Assembly: GCA_009760855.2 (NCBI GenBank)
Contig: WPIO01000056.1
Span: forward strand, 2,685,001 to 2,737,500
DNA from: Cristatella mucedo
Lineage: Eukaryota; Bryozoa; Phylactolaemata; Cristatellidae
Length of the DNA: 52,500 nt
Reading direction: 5' to 3'
A program made the position numbers and the translations under genes. Of this stretch, positions 1 to 11,208 are shown in pieces. The stretch's first letter is position 1; each line of letters opens with the position of its first letter. The notes under the pieces are model-generated. The model was given only the letters and a program-made list of their open reading frames with translations, was not told the origin of the DNA and did no database searches.

Positions 1-128
1 GGCGGCTATGGCGGCGGCAGCAACGCCTGACTGGTGTCGCCTCGCGAGGTCCGCGAGCGCTCGGCCGGCGATCAGCCGACGCACGCGCGCGCGTCGGCCG
101 ATCGTATGTTGCCAGCGATGGCGGACGA

Positions 129-129
<1 letters not shown>

Positions 130-159
<30 letters not shown>

Positions 160-423
160 GGGGGGGGGGGGGGGGGGAGGTTGCGGAGAGCGCTCTGCGG
201 GCGGAGCCTTCCATCCAACGGCCGAGCGAGTGGTTTTGGAGAAGCCGACGCTCGGCGCTCAGCGTCTGCCGGGCGCAAAGGGTGGGGAGGAGGCGCGGCG
301 TCAAGAAGAAAATAATTCGCAAATTGGTTGCAGCTCTCAGCCCTCGCGCACTTCAAAGTCGCCAGCGCCACTCAAACGCGCGACGCGAGCTGCGCGGCGT
401 TCGGCGACCGCAAGCGATCGCGA

Positions 424-457
<34 letters not shown>

Positions 458-594
458 AGCGGCCCGGTAACCCGCCGTCGCTCACGCCACCCGGTGAACG
501 AGCGCGGCGGACGGCGGCGGCGGACGGCGGCGGCGGGTCGAGGTCGCTCGGCGAGAAATGGAGAGATTCTCTCTCTCTTCCTTTCTCTCCCTTC

Positions 595-645
<51 letters not shown>
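130..645. repeat. (CGG)n and poly-G arrays
   Basis: Pure CGG/GCG runs at about 130-158, 424-456 and 596-645, with a run of about 20 G at 157-177. Open frames across them are Gly/Arg/Ala homopolymers. Confidence 0.95.
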
Positions 646-646
<1 letters not shown>

Positions 647-1577
647 ACGCACGGGCACCCGTGCGTACGCCGCCGCGGCGATTCAGAGCAGCTGCCGCGC
701 ACTGAGTGTGCCAATTAAGCTAATTAATTTCCTGCGGGGCGAGCCGTCGCGCACTAGCCGTAGCGGATCGCGACGACTCGTCTTCCCTCGCGGGCACGAT
801 CCTCGTCTCATTACGCCCGGCGTCCGTGTCGCTGTAGCAGACGCTCCCCCGGCGTCGCACGGGCGGCCGGCCGCCCGCCCGTGCGGTGCTCGCTCGGCCT
901 CGGCCCGAGCGCCACCGCACGGGCGGCCGCATGCGGCGCTCGCTTCGTCTGCTGCGGCCGCCGCTCTCGGCGCCTCGCGCGATTCTCGCGCGATTCTCCT
1001 ACGGCTCGGCGGCCCGGCCCCCCGTGGTTATTGTCGCGGCGGCGGTTCGCGGGGATGTGCGGCGGCGCAGAGTGGGCCTCCCGAGCGCCGAGCGTCGGCG
1101 GCCGTCGGGTAGCGAGGCTTCAGCGGCGCGCGCCGAGCGTCGGCGGCGCCAAGAGGCTGAATTTTTGTAACGCTCCATTAAGAGCAAACCACCGGCTTCT
1201 CGCTCGGATGGAATGTTAATGGCGGCCTCCGGCTCCCTCCAGCACGCGGCGGAGCTCTCCGCGCAGGTTGGGGCCTGCACTCCGTGGGCGCCACTCCGCG
1301 CCGCCGCCGCCGCCCCCCCCCGCGGACGGCCGCACCGTCTCGCTTCCTCGTCCGGTCTCACTCTCGCCCTCTCGGCGCCGCCCGCCGCCGCTCGCGTGTC
1401 GGCTGCGCGCCACGCGAGCCGGCGGCGACCTTCGGCTAGCCGCCGCTTATGCTTCGACCTTCGACCCTCGACCCTCGCTTGGCGACTCTCGATTCGCCGC
1501 CGCACCGTTCGCGCAGCGAAGCGAGCATTCGGTCGGCTCCTCCGTCGCGCGAAGTGACCGCGCGTCGACTTACCGAG
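646..1577. other. GC-rich, CpG-rich stretch without a recognisable gene
   Basis: Dense CpG with short hairpins, for example GCACGGGCGG and CCGCCCGTGC near 857-884. Open frames exist in every frame because of composition. It could be a CpG island or an intron; I see no conserved protein. Confidence 0.5.
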
Positions 1578-1712
1578 TTTTGGCCTCGGTTTGGCTCAGG
1601 CGGTAAGCTGTGACTCGCCTTTGAGTCCGAGGTGGCGGGCTCGAGGCCTTCGGTGCATGTGAAGCACCTGAATAGAGATCAAGTTCTCTTAGGGGCACTA
1701 TACAAATGAATG
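1578..1712 (+). mobile_element. tRNA-derived SINE, family 2 (degenerate)
   Basis: A tRNA-like head holds an A-box-like TGGCTCAGGCGGTAAG and a B-box-like GGCGGGCTCGAGGCC. The family tail follows (GAAGCACCTGAATAGAGAT, AGTTCTCTTAGGGGCACTAT) and then ACAAATGAATGATG. It is the only family-2 copy on the plus strand here. The head does not fold as an intact tRNA. Confidence 0.7.
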
Positions 1713-1732
1713 ATGTATTTATATTCTTCCCT

Positions 1733-2020
1733 TGGGTCCGCTGGGGCGTTAGAGCGTTCTTCTTCGACGACTTCCGCCAACGCAGTGCGCTCTCGCGGTA
1801 GAGGGTACGCCGTACCGTGAGAGCGTCGTACTTCGGCTCGAGTCGCTTAAGGAGAACAGCGTACCCAATAATGGATTGACAGATTCTCCGGGCTATCTAT
1901 GGTCAGCCGTCACGGCCACTAGCTCCGGAGAATCTGCCATTATCTGTCCGTTATTGGGTCCGCTGTCCTCCTTCGGCGAACTCCGCTGACGCTCTGCGAT
2001 TTCGCGGTACAGCGGACCCA
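1733..2020. mobile_element. Foldback/MITE-like element with long inverted arms
   Basis: It starts TGGGTCCGCTG and ends CAGCGGACCCA. Inside, the arms pair over CCCAATAA(T/C)GG and AGATTCTCCGG with its complement at 1927-1937. A second nested stem is formed by CGCTCTCGCGGTA and TACCGTGAGAGCG. It has no coding capacity. I see no clear target duplication at its ends, so boundaries are approximate. It lies next to a SINE tail. Confidence 0.6.
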
Positions 2021-2699
2021 GCATATTCGTGCGTGGCTCCGCGGTAGCGAGCGCTCGCTCGGCACTGCCTCCGATGGGAGCCTCTCGAGGACTCGCACAT
2101 CCGCCGGCGAAACGCGACTGATAGCGACTGAGCTGCTGAGATTTACTGCGGATGGATCGACAATCGATGCGCGGAGCTCGTGCAGCGATGACCGGATGTG
2201 TTGCCGGATGTTATAGCTTGTTCGCAGAAAGTCTCGCGGCATTCCGCTCGCGCATCTTCGAGAGAATGGCCTTGCTGTAGCGCAGCAGCGAGTGTGTCGC
2301 TGCTGCGCTACCGCGGGAGAGCTTGGCCCGCGGCCTCGGCCGAGCCCGTTTTCCCGCGGCCCGTTTTCCCGAGAAGGCGCGAGGCGGCGAGGCGCATGAA
2401 CGTCTCGGCTGCTCCTATCGCTGCTCACGGTCGCGAGCCGCCATTAGTTTTTGCGCCCGGCCAGGTTTTGTGGTCGCACTCGCCTTGGGGCTGGGGAGTA
2501 CGAGCGCGGCGCCTCCGCCGGCGACCACGTGGTCGCCGGCGCAGGCGCCGCAGCATCCGGTCGCGGCGAGCGGATGTCGAGGTGGTACCAAATCCGACTT
2601 TACGGACGGACGTGCTCGGGCTTGCCGGGACTTGCTCGGGCTTGCTGATCCTCGCTCCCACGATTCTTACGCAACGACAGCCCACATGGCTCATCCTTT

Positions 2700-2915
2700 T
2701 CAGCGGTCCTGAGCTGCTGCTTCCATGCCACTCACTACCTCGACTGCTCTCCTGACTCGGCTATGCTTCCCACTTTCTCTTTGTTGCGTGAGACGAAGTC
2801 TGTCGGCTCCCGAATGCGTACGGAAAGCCACTTAGGCTACCAATGCGCTATACAAAAATCTTCTGCGTAACACCCACACAGTCTGTGTGGCTTTGTGGAG
2901 TTACAGACGAAGATA
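2700..2915 (+). mobile_element. LINE-B 3' end fragment
   Basis: The sequence around GCTTCCCACTTTCTCTTTGT, TGCGTGAGACGAAGTCTGT and the terminal CTTTGTGGAGTTACAGACG matches, in the opposite orientation, the 3' end of the LINE-B copy at 36850-37870. Only the last coding residues and the 3' UTR are kept. A GA microsatellite follows its end. Confidence 0.8.
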
Positions 2916-2926
2916 CATACATACAT

Positions 2927-2928
<2 letters not shown>

Positions 2929-2962
<34 letters not shown>
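2929..2962 (+). repeat. (GA)n
   Basis: Pure GA dinucleotide array directly following the LINE-B 3' end. Confidence 0.95.
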
Positions 2963-2966
<4 letters not shown>

Positions 2967-3627
2967 AACGGGTGTGCGTGGCAATGCTTTTCGGGACTCG
3001 ACCCGCCATGTGTGATCAATTGCGGCCATTCTCATGTGCACATTCTCATGGCAAAGGTGAGCACCTGCGCCACGAGAATGGGCGCATCAGAAAACGTCGA
3101 GTCGCCATCAAGGCATCAAGGCGTCGAGTCTCAATCAAGGCTGCAGCGTCGTCTGCGCACCGTCCACGTCCATGTCAAGCTGCTAGCGAGTTTGGTTCGT
3201 CCGTACTCAGGCAGACGCAAACAAACCCTGCGCGAGGATGAAGTGCCGACGGAGCAGAAATCATAATGATAAAACAGTGGAGCGTCTCTGCGTGCCTGCC
3301 CTCTTTGTACGCATACAAAGTGGTGCAGCCTATAGGTTGATGCCGGGCATAACCTTAATGCAAGACCTCTGAAGCATGCTTATACGAATGAAGAGATTTT
3401 GCAAATATTTCCTCAATGACGAAGCACAATGGAGTCGAGTCTTTAGTGAGTGCCATTCACTCGCTATTTATTATTTATTTATTACCTATCGTTGATTTAT
3501 TTATTACCTATTTATTAACATTACACGAAAGAGTTCTGAGAGCAGCTGGTAAGGGAGCCTCGGTTTGGGGGTCGTCCGACCAGAAGCCTGCTCACAGAGA
3601 GGCTCAAACGGGATAATTGTATTGGAA

Positions 3628-3672
3628 AGATATTTATATAGCACCCAAGAGATCCCGATCTCTTTCTAGGGA
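3628..3672 (-). mobile_element. Orphan LINE-A/SINE-type 3' tail
   Basis: TATATAGCACCC, AGAGAT and ATCTCTTTCTAGGG in the order of the shared 3' terminal motif, reverse orientation. Nothing upstream of the tail is recognisable. Confidence 0.5.
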
Positions 3673-3932
3673 GTGGCGCAGATAGACGGCGACCAGCGCT
3701 AACCTGCGACCGAAGGCGTGGCCTCTGGCAAGCTACGCTGTTGCAACTGCTGCACTGCACCACCTTCACCTCCGCCGATTAGAGAGCGACTATGTTCGCA
3801 GCAGCGCGACGTTTTCGCTCTGTCGCCGCGCGCGTAGTCGGGCGCGCCGTGGCGCTGCCCGGGGTGTTTGCAGTTTGGCCGCGTCAAACTCGCCTCGCCC
3901 GAAATTGATGCGTCGCCGCCGCGTGCAGAGCA

Positions 3933-3936
<4 letters not shown>

Positions 3937-3993
<57 letters not shown>
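3937..3993 (+). repeat. (CT)n
   Basis: Pure CT array, one of the few with the pyrimidine strand on plus. Confidence 0.95.
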
Positions 3994-3998
<5 letters not shown>

Positions 3999-4008
3999 CC
4001 GAGCTCTC

Positions 4009-4110
4009 TCTTGAAGGATCTGAGCGTGTTCAGATCCTTCAAGATCTTTCAAGATCCTTCAAGATCGTGCTCAGATCCTTCAAGATTCAGGATCTGAGCG
4101 TGCTCAGACG
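4009..4110. repeat. Nested hairpin-forming GATCCTTCAA repeats
   Basis: A perfect 15-bp stem (4009-4023 with 4030-4044, loop gcgtgt) is followed by several more copies of AGATCCTTCAAGAT and GATCTGAGCGTG in both orientations. Confidence 0.9.
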
Positions 4111-4526
4111 CAGCTCCCGTTCATTCCTTCATTCCCATGGAGTCACCGACGGCCAAACTACCGTAGCCAGGCTCCGATTGCCCGCGAGAGACCGCGAGAG
4201 AAATGCTGGAATTCGTGCGACCGTCGTCGCACGAAAAGCGGGGCGCGACAAAAGAGGGGAGCCGCGCGCGAGTAACCGCGGGTTGGCGGGTGGCTGCTCG
4301 CTGGCAGGCCTGGCCAGCCGTGGCGGCGGCTTCGGCAGCGGCTGCCCTCGGTTGACGCCGCCGCCGCCGCCGGTACGAATCCAATTACGCCGCGACGACC
4401 GGATGAGCTCGCAGTCGGGTACAGCTGCGCGCTCGCTCGCTCGCCGTTCTCGCGTCCTCTTAGCTGCCGCTGATTGCCGGACCAAGCAACTAACGAGCGC
4501 CCCGAGGCGGCAATTTTTATAGCGCC

Positions 4527-4652
<126 letters not shown>

Positions 4653-5190
4653 GAGACCCACCCGGCGCGAAGCGGCACCGTCTGCTAAGGCAGCGACTAT
4701 GGTATCGAGCTCTCCGGCTGCACCGCCATCGCCTGCGTCGAGAGCTGGCGGCCTCGGCGGCTCGGACGGAGGCTGCGGCCGTACGAATGAATGGCCGTTG
4801 CGTCTACTTGCGAGCAGCGGTCGACGATCGGGGCCACGTGATTGCGGCTGCGGCGGCAGCGGCGGCGGTCTTGTCCAGAGCCCCGCTCGCCCGACGGCGT
4901 GCTGCTGCCGTCGGGCGAGCGGACGAGCAGCGTCTCCGACCGCCCGGCGCTCCGCGGTCTGCCGCCGTCGGCATGCTCGTGCAGAGCGAAGCTGCAGCGT
5001 TTCCGTTTACGTTCTGCTCATCGGCTCCCGAAGCGTCCATCCATTTAGCCGATCTGTTCGCCTTACGGCAAGAGCGACGGGAGGGTGGGACATTTTCCAC
5101 AACGGACAACCGCCACCAATAAGATATTCGGCTGCCGTCTCACAGCCGGACGACTGGAGTCATAGTCTTCAAATCCGCGCTCGCGCGCGC

Positions 5191-5219
5191 GCACACACAC
5201 ACACACGCGCACACTAGCA

Positions 5220-5268
<49 letters not shown>

Positions 5269-5277
5269 GCGCGCAAC
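5191..5277 (+). repeat. (CA)n with (CG)n ends
   Basis: Alternating purine-pyrimidine tract flanked by GCGCGC runs on both sides; Z-DNA-prone. Confidence 0.95.
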
Positions 5278-5301
5278 ACACGCATATATACATATGTATA
5301 A

Positions 5302-5450
5302 AATATATAATTCATTTGTATAGCGCCCTAAGAGAACTTAATCTCTATTCAGGTGCTTCACATATACCACGGGGTTCGAGCCCACGACCTCGGTCAGACC
5401 TTGATCCCCGGGGCGAGCGTCTTCACCAAACCATCGCATCACGCTAAGGC
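5302..5450 (-). mobile_element. tRNA-derived SINE, family 2
   Basis: Read on the minus strand: a head with an A-box-like GATGGTTTGGTGAAGACGC, a B box GTGGGCTCGAACCCCG, then GTGAAGCACCTGAATAGAG, AGTTCTCTTAGGGCGCTATA and an AT-rich end. It is a good full-length example of the family. Confidence 0.8.
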
Positions 5451-5768
5451 GCTTACAACTTTATCAACTTATCAATGTATGATGACTCCTGTAGTGCTCC
5501 AACAAATTCTGACGGCTTTGGTCCGCGCTTAGTTACAGTTCGCTCGCTTCGGAGAGCACATCTCCAGTGCACAAATGAAGGCGCAGGATCGCGTGAGCGG
5601 CGTGGCGCTGTAGCAAACTGCTGTTAATACATCTGGCGTCAACGGTGCGGTGTTAATTGCGTAGGCAAAAAGCAGCGGAAACCAAAGTCCACGAGCACTC
5701 CCAGCGCATTTCTAGCAAATGCCCGTTGTAGCAAACGCTAAGCAACCATGCCGGATAAAGGTGAGTAA

Positions 5769-5992
5769 TAGGAGGAGGAGGCGGAGGAGGAGGAGGAGGA
5801 GGAGGAGGAGGAGAAGGAGGAGCAGGAGGAGGAGGACGAGGAGGAGAAGGAGGAGGAGGAGGAGGAGGAGGAGAAGGAGGAGCAGGAGGAGGAGCAGGAG
5901 GAGGAGGAGGAGGACGAGGAGGAGAAGGACGAGGAAGAGGAGGAGGAAGAGAAAGAGGAGAAGAATGCTGAGGCGGAGGAGGAGGAGTGAAG
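5769..5992 (+). repeat. (GGA)n polypurine tract
   Basis: About 220 bp of GGA/GAA/GAC triplets, almost pure purine on the plus strand. Confidence 0.95.
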
Positions 5993-6536
5993 GAAGAGAA
6001 GGAGTTTCTGTATGATCCGAACCAACGAGCCAACGGTCGTGAAGAGCGAGCGACTTAGCCCCTAAAGGGCTATCGCGGCCCGTCAAGCAGCGCGGCCGAG
6101 GTCCTCAACTCTCAGTAGCCCATATTAGCCCATCGTTGCACACCTTTGTCCCAACAGTTGACTCAGAGATGCGCTCGCCAGGCGCTTTGACCAAAACAGT
6201 TCGCGATCAATCCGCGAGCGAATTTCTAGCTAGGTCCACTGTCACACACCTGCGTCCGCCGTCTGTCGCTTCGCATGCGCTGCTCGGCCTTGTCCGCCTG
6301 GGCTGCAGCGAACGTATCGGCGGTAGCCGCAGTTTTTTGTAATCGTCTAATTTTTAAATATGATATAGCAATATCAACATATAATAATAACAGATGCGAC
6401 GAATAAATATTATAAATAAATAAATAACTATATATATATATATTTATATAATTTTAGCCAAATAAATGCTGTTACGAACACGGCTGGTGCACGCGGACGC
6501 TCGGGGGACGCGGGGCGCGGCGATGCTGCGCTTCCA

Positions 6537-6672
6537 CCTGCCCCGCCCGCCCGCCCGCCGCCACAACGCCCGCCCGCCCGCCCGCCGCCACAACGCCCGC
6601 CCGCCCGCCCGCCGCCGCAGTCGCCGCAGTCGCCGCAGCCGCCGCAGCCGCCGCAGCCGCCGCAGCCGCCGG
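6537..6672 (+). repeat. CCGCCCGC minisatellite and (CAGCCGCCG)n
   Basis: Three units of about 24 bp (CCCGCCCGCCCGCCGCCACA) followed by CAGTCGCCG/CAGCCGCCG triplet-based repeats. The minus strand has regularly spaced GGG runs compatible with G-quadruplexes. Confidence 0.9.
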
Positions 6673-7296
6673 GGCCACTCGGAGAGGGCAAATTCTGAAT
6701 CGACCTCCAATCGGTCAACAGCTGACATTTGCGTCGCGGTCATCAATCCAAAGAGCTGCGTAGCTAAGCTTAGCTATCCCAGCATTCCTAGCGCTAGGAA
6801 TGCCGGAAGTGCCGGTCGGACTATTCCGCAGAAGCGCAGGCGTCCTGTGCTGCCGTCGGCGACGACTCGACGCTTCGGCCGCAAAACGCTCGCTCGCAAA
6901 TGTCGGCTGCGATTTCGATTTGGCCAGAGTCGCATCGCCGGCGCTTTCATCCCCTACCCCGCGCGCCCGATTGCGGGGCCGTATAGGCTTCGTTTGGCCG
7001 ACCTTAGCTCGCGCGATCTCGCGGCGACCCTCTGGCAAAGCTTCCGTCGGGCGCGAGGGCTGCACTCAGGGCAGCGCGGCCGCGGCTCGTCCGAAGCGCC
7101 GGCTCCGATGCCTGCGCAGGGGCGAAAGGAAAGGCCTTCGTTTTTGCCAGTGACCGCTCGCTCCGAGGCCTGCCTCGGAGCGAGCGGCCGCGTCGGCGCG
7201 AGCGTACGGTCCGGCGACCCTCGCCGCCGCCATTACCTCTCGGCCTCGCGCCGCCGCAGCCTCGGCGCCTGACGCAGGCGCTGTCGTCGCTTGCAG

Positions 7297-7442
7297 GCAC
7301 CTACCAAGGCCAGTGGCAGCGCGGCACGAGGCACGGCTACGGCGTGCGACAGAGTGTGTCCTACGGCCTGGCGGCGACGTACCGCGCGCGCACGCTGCGC
7401 GCGTCGCAGCAGTCGCTGCACAGCGAGGACGAGGACGACAAG
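7297..7442 (+). CDS. JPH: Junctophilin, internal exon (MORN VI); first exon of this gene in the window
   Basis: Junctophilins tether the ER/SR membrane to the plasma membrane at excitable-cell contact sites: N-terminal MORN motifs bind the plasma membrane and a C-terminal helix sits in the ER/SR. The exon follows ttgcag and ends at AAG|gtcagt. It enters with two bases of a Gly codon (phase 1) and leaves in phase 0. It encodes 48 full codons beginning TYQGQW, then RHGYGVRQSV, the conserved MORN VI signature, followed by an arginine/serine stretch ending SEDEDDK where the family's joining region starts. MORN I-V (about 140 residues in relatives) is not encoded between 1 and 7296 on either strand as far as I can read, so the start of the gene lies upstream of the window. 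All seven exons described here join in frame to 722 residues plus a stop. Confidence 0.93.
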
Positions 7443-7655
7443 GTCAGTCAGCGTTGCTCGGCGACCGCCGCCGCCCTGCTCCGCTGGCGGCGGCGGCGGC
7501 GACGCAGTTCCCTCGACCCTTGTCGTCGGCGCGCGAAAAATTGGCGAAGTCTGCGAGGCTCTAGTCGTCGCCCGATGCGCTGCGAGCGTCGCAGGGGCGT
7601 GGCGAGACGTCAATGTCGCGCGATGCGAAGCGCGGCGTCGGGGCTTGACGTCAAT

Positions 7656-7803
7656 ATAGAATATAATTCATTTATATAGCGCCCCAAGAGAACTTAATCT
7701 CCATTCAGGCGCTTCACATGTGCCCCGCGGCTCGAGCCCACGACCTCAGTCAGTCCTTGGTCGGGGCGAGCACCTTAACCGCTAGACCAAACCAGTTCGG
7801 CGG
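7656..7803 (-). mobile_element. tRNA-derived SINE, family 2, in junctophilin intron
   Basis: Minus strand: TTTGGTCTAGCGGTTAAGGT as A box, GTGGGCTCGAGCCGCG as B box, then the shared tail and ATATAAATGAATTATATT. It lies antisense to junctophilin, about 210 bp after the donor of the MORN VI exon. Confidence 0.85.
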
Positions 7804-8779
7804 CGAGCGGGCTCCGATCGCCTCGAGAGACCACCGCGACTCCATCTCGGTACTTCGTTTGTTGACGAATCCGTGCTGGTGCGGCGCTGATGCGGCGGGT
7901 GACCCAGTCAGATGCCTAGTCTGAAGCCCATGGAGCGACTGCGGAGCGATACCGACAGGCGCTACGTGACGCTCGTTGCTTGGTGCTACACCAGTAGCTG
8001 ACCTTTTCAGTAAGACCAAGGCTACGTGGAATGCGCACGTGACATGCAGCAGACGAGACAGAGCAGAAGTCGGTGGCCCCTTTGGCCTCGCCAAACAAGG
8101 GAGATTGTGCAGAATCGTACGAGGAGGCGGAACGTCGCACCACTTAATGCATTACACACCAACGGCGTGCACGTCTGCTTTTTGGCCTGTCAAGCACACG
8201 TTTTCACAGACTTCGCGTAGCCTGGCATCGCGGGGGCGGGGCCACTCTCTCTCTCTCTCTCGTCGCCCCCCCCCCCGAACGCAGTAGCAGCTGCAGCAGC
8301 TGCGGCGATAACGTGAGGATTTTTGGCGACCGAGAGCGCGCATATCGCAAGCCGAAAAAAAGTCACAAAAGGGAGAATTCACGCTCCGCTTCGCGCTCTT
8401 CTCTCACTTCGCCTGCATCAGTTGTGGGCAGGAGTCGGGACCTCGACGCTCGGCACCGGCGCCCGCGCCTCCGCCGCACGCCGGTGGCGACCGTAGGAGG
8501 AAGGCGGGTCATCACCACAGCTTGAGCCGCCACAACTTGAGCCGTTGTAGCACTCTGTGTTCTGACGCTTCTTACGAGAAGCTCCTGAAACCCGCAAGGA
8601 AATCCATCGTCCGCAGCGTCATCATAATCGTTTAGTCCGCCCGATTCGCCGAGTGATGCTGACCACGTGATTCGCCATGTCGACGGAAGGCTTCCTGTGC
8701 TTTTACTCTCGCTCGGTTTCCTAGCGAGGTTTGATGGCAGCACATGTTTGCGGGAAGACATAGAGGAGTGCACAATTTT
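7804..8779. other. Junctophilin intron, anonymous
   Basis: No protein or repeat recognised apart from a short CT run (8246-8262), a run of C (8267-8276) and CAG-rich bases near 8285. Confidence 0.5.
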
Positions 8780-9850
8780 ATAGTTTACATAGCAACCCAG
8801 AGAACTAGTTATCTACCTTCGCACTTTGCCTGTACTGCACAGGACGAATGTCTATTAGCGTAGCTAGCTACGGTCACGGTACACATTTCAGAACGCACAG
8901 CACAGGTGGCACAGGTGCGGACAAATGAAAACGCAGACAATCGGACGGAGCGAAGGGGAGGCGAGGATGAAACAGAATCAGGTGACGTGACGTCAGCTGG
9001 TAGAGAGAGAGAGCCGGGGTTCGGGAAGCATAGTAACTGAAGGCGCGGTCTCCGACGGAGTGAGTTGAGGATTGTTAGAGGCACAACTAAGCAACCCGAG
9101 TCAGAAGAGCTGGTGTTGCAACGGATTGCCTGATTAGGAAGTAATTCAAGTAGGTAGGTAGTTAGGTAGATAGGTAGATAGGTAGGTAGGTAGGCAGGCA
9201 GGCAGGTAGGTGAAGGCCGCAGCAAGATATACCTGAAGTGAGTCACCTTTAAGTCGATATTCTGCCTGATGAGGAAGCTGTACACACCGATGAGAAGTGG
9301 TGTAGTTTGGCATTTGGGACTTTCACGACAGACAAGCCTTGCTGATGAGTTTTTTTTTGACTGTAAGTGTCTCATTGCAATAGCAGGAAGCATTTATAGT
9401 AGCGAGTTACGTAAGCCGAGACGGGTGTAACGAGTGCGTGGACCAGATTTGCTGTGGCATCCGTATCCAAGCAGGGCCGAATTAGTTTTGCAATGGTGCG
9501 CAGCTGAAAGTATGTAGTCTTGACTGTGCAGCTGATGTATTAATCTAGTTATCGATCAATCTGGACGAGGATTTACAGATGGCGTGTGCGTAAATGTAGA
9601 GGCCACAAGAAGAGGTATGCTGGCAAAGCCGCTTTGGAGCTCTAGGCTGTCTAATTTGTGAGAAACACCATGTTGGCCCATAATTGGTAAGGTAGTTTTA
9701 TCGTCATTAAATTTGAGAAGATTTGCTGCCATCCAAGTGCGAATGTCCGAAATATATGCTGCAACAGAGCGGAATGAGCTTAAGATGCTGGAAGGAGGTG
9801 AAAGGTCAAAGAGCAAAAGTGCAGCTGGAGATAATCTCAGTATGCCCTTG
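8780..9850 (-). mobile_element. LINE-A fragment (divergent subfamily)
   Basis: Minus-strand translation shows SSARLVCRESPKCQTTPLLI followed by IDLKV, equivalent to the C-terminal LINE signature AARLVCRE..CHTTPLL...RIDFKVLSL. The RT-distal segment ISDIRTWMAANLLKFNDDKT is encoded near 9700-9760. A GTAG array (9151-9211) interrupts it, and the 3' tail at about 8785-8830 is strongly decayed. It lies antisense in a junctophilin intron. Confidence 0.75.
9151..9211 (+). repeat. (GTAG)n
   Basis: Tetranucleotide array with GATA and GGCA variants, inside a LINE-A fragment. Confidence 0.9.
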
Positions 9851-9879
9851 CTTAGGCACAGGCCTGCCGTCGCTAATTC

Positions 9880-10067
<188 letters not shown>

Positions 10068-10218
10068 TAGCAAATGAGCGGAGAGTTTAAATACGTGCGA
10101 ACGAGGAGCAGATCTCTAGCCGATGCAACCATCGTCCGAACGAGCTAACGGTTGACGCAGCGTCAACGTTGTACTCGTCTGCAGCCTGCGGTCCTTGCAC
10201 GTTGTTTCGATTCCATAT

Positions 10219-10282
10219 CGATAATAATAATAATAATAATAATTATTATTATTTATTATTATAATTATTATCATTATCATCG
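10219..10282. repeat. (AAT)n/(ATT)n palindromic array
   Basis: AAT repeats run into ATT repeats, forming a self-complementary tract. Confidence 0.9.
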
Positions 10283-10489
10283 ATTATTCGCCTCCACCAT
10301 CTTGGACCGGGCAAAATGGACGGGCACGGGCTCAGCGTTTCGCAGCCTCTCTAACCAATTTCTGCGCGACTGCACACTGTCCGGGTATCTGTTGTGCTTT
10401 GCAAGAAGCCAAGGTGACGTTCGCCGCCTGATCGTCCGCGCTGTGGGTGTCCGCTGCTGAGAGTCACCGAGATTGTCTCTCGTTTCGAC

Positions 10490-10678
10490 TAAATAAAATA
10501 AAATCCTAGGTGATTAAACAGCCCCCTTTTGTATAGCGACAGAAGAGCCTTCATGGCCATCACCACGGCTAGCAGTTCGCGATACAGAATCGCCCACTGC
10601 AGGAATCGAACCCACGACCTCGGGACCGAGGTCGTGAAAGCAACCGCCTTACCTAGTGTGCAATCACGGCTCACCACT
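10490..10678 (-). mobile_element. tRNA-derived SINE, family 1, in junctophilin intron
   Basis: Minus strand: GTGAGCCGTGATTGCACACT head, A-box-like TAGGTAAGGCGG, perfect B box GTGGGTTCGATTCCTGC, then GGCTCTTCTGTCGCTATACA and an AAAT-rich tail. Two more copies are in the window (43656-43850 and 47936-48082). Confidence 0.85.
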
Positions 10679-10734
10679 AGCGGGTAGGCAAATTTTATTA
10701 GTATTAGCGGTCAAGGATCAAACGTACTTCGCTG

Positions 10735-10995
10735 CTGTCGCTGCTACTGCTACTATCATTCCTACTTCTACTACTGCCACTGCCGCTGCCGCTGTCGCTG
10801 CCACTGCCGCTGCCGCTGTCGCTGCCACTGCCACTGCTACGTAATGCAACGTCACGTAGCTACTACCGCGGCCACTGTCACTGCCGCTGCCGCTGTCGCT
10901 GCCACTGCCACTGCTACGTAATGCAACGTCACGTAGCTACTACCGCGGCCACTGTCACTGCCACTGCCGCTGTCACTGCTACTGCTACTATTATT
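10735..10995 (+). repeat. Imperfect (CTG/CTA)n with a 77-bp tandem duplication
   Basis: Triplet-based CTGCCG/CTGCCA/CTGTCG sequence. The segment from 10803 is duplicated with period 77 and includes the hairpin CTACGT...ACGTAG. Confidence 0.85.
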
Positions 10996-11054
10996 TCCAC
11001 TAGTGCTACTACTACTGCTTCTACTAGTACTGCAACTAATAATGATAATAATAA

Positions 11055-11125
11055 TGCTAGGTTGTCTGTATAATCATATAAGAGAAGAACTAAATCTCTA
11101 TCCAGGCGCTTTGTGACTAGAGGAC
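11055..11125 (-). mobile_element. Orphan family-2 SINE tail
   Basis: The reverse strand shows the tail motif GCGCCTGGATAGAGATTTAG followed by TTCTTCTCTTATATGATTAT. The tRNA-like head is missing. It lies just upstream of the junctophilin joining-region exon. Confidence 0.5.
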
Positions 11126-11208
11126 TGCGGGGTCAAACTGCTCTCCTGAGCGGACGTTCGCTGACGCAGCAGCCGACGTCCGCTGACGTCACTCGCTCGC
11201 CGCTGCAG

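Noticed and set aside
8-718. Long open frames over the first GCG arrays
   Set aside because: Gly/Arg/Ala homopolymers produced by CGG repeats in every frame.
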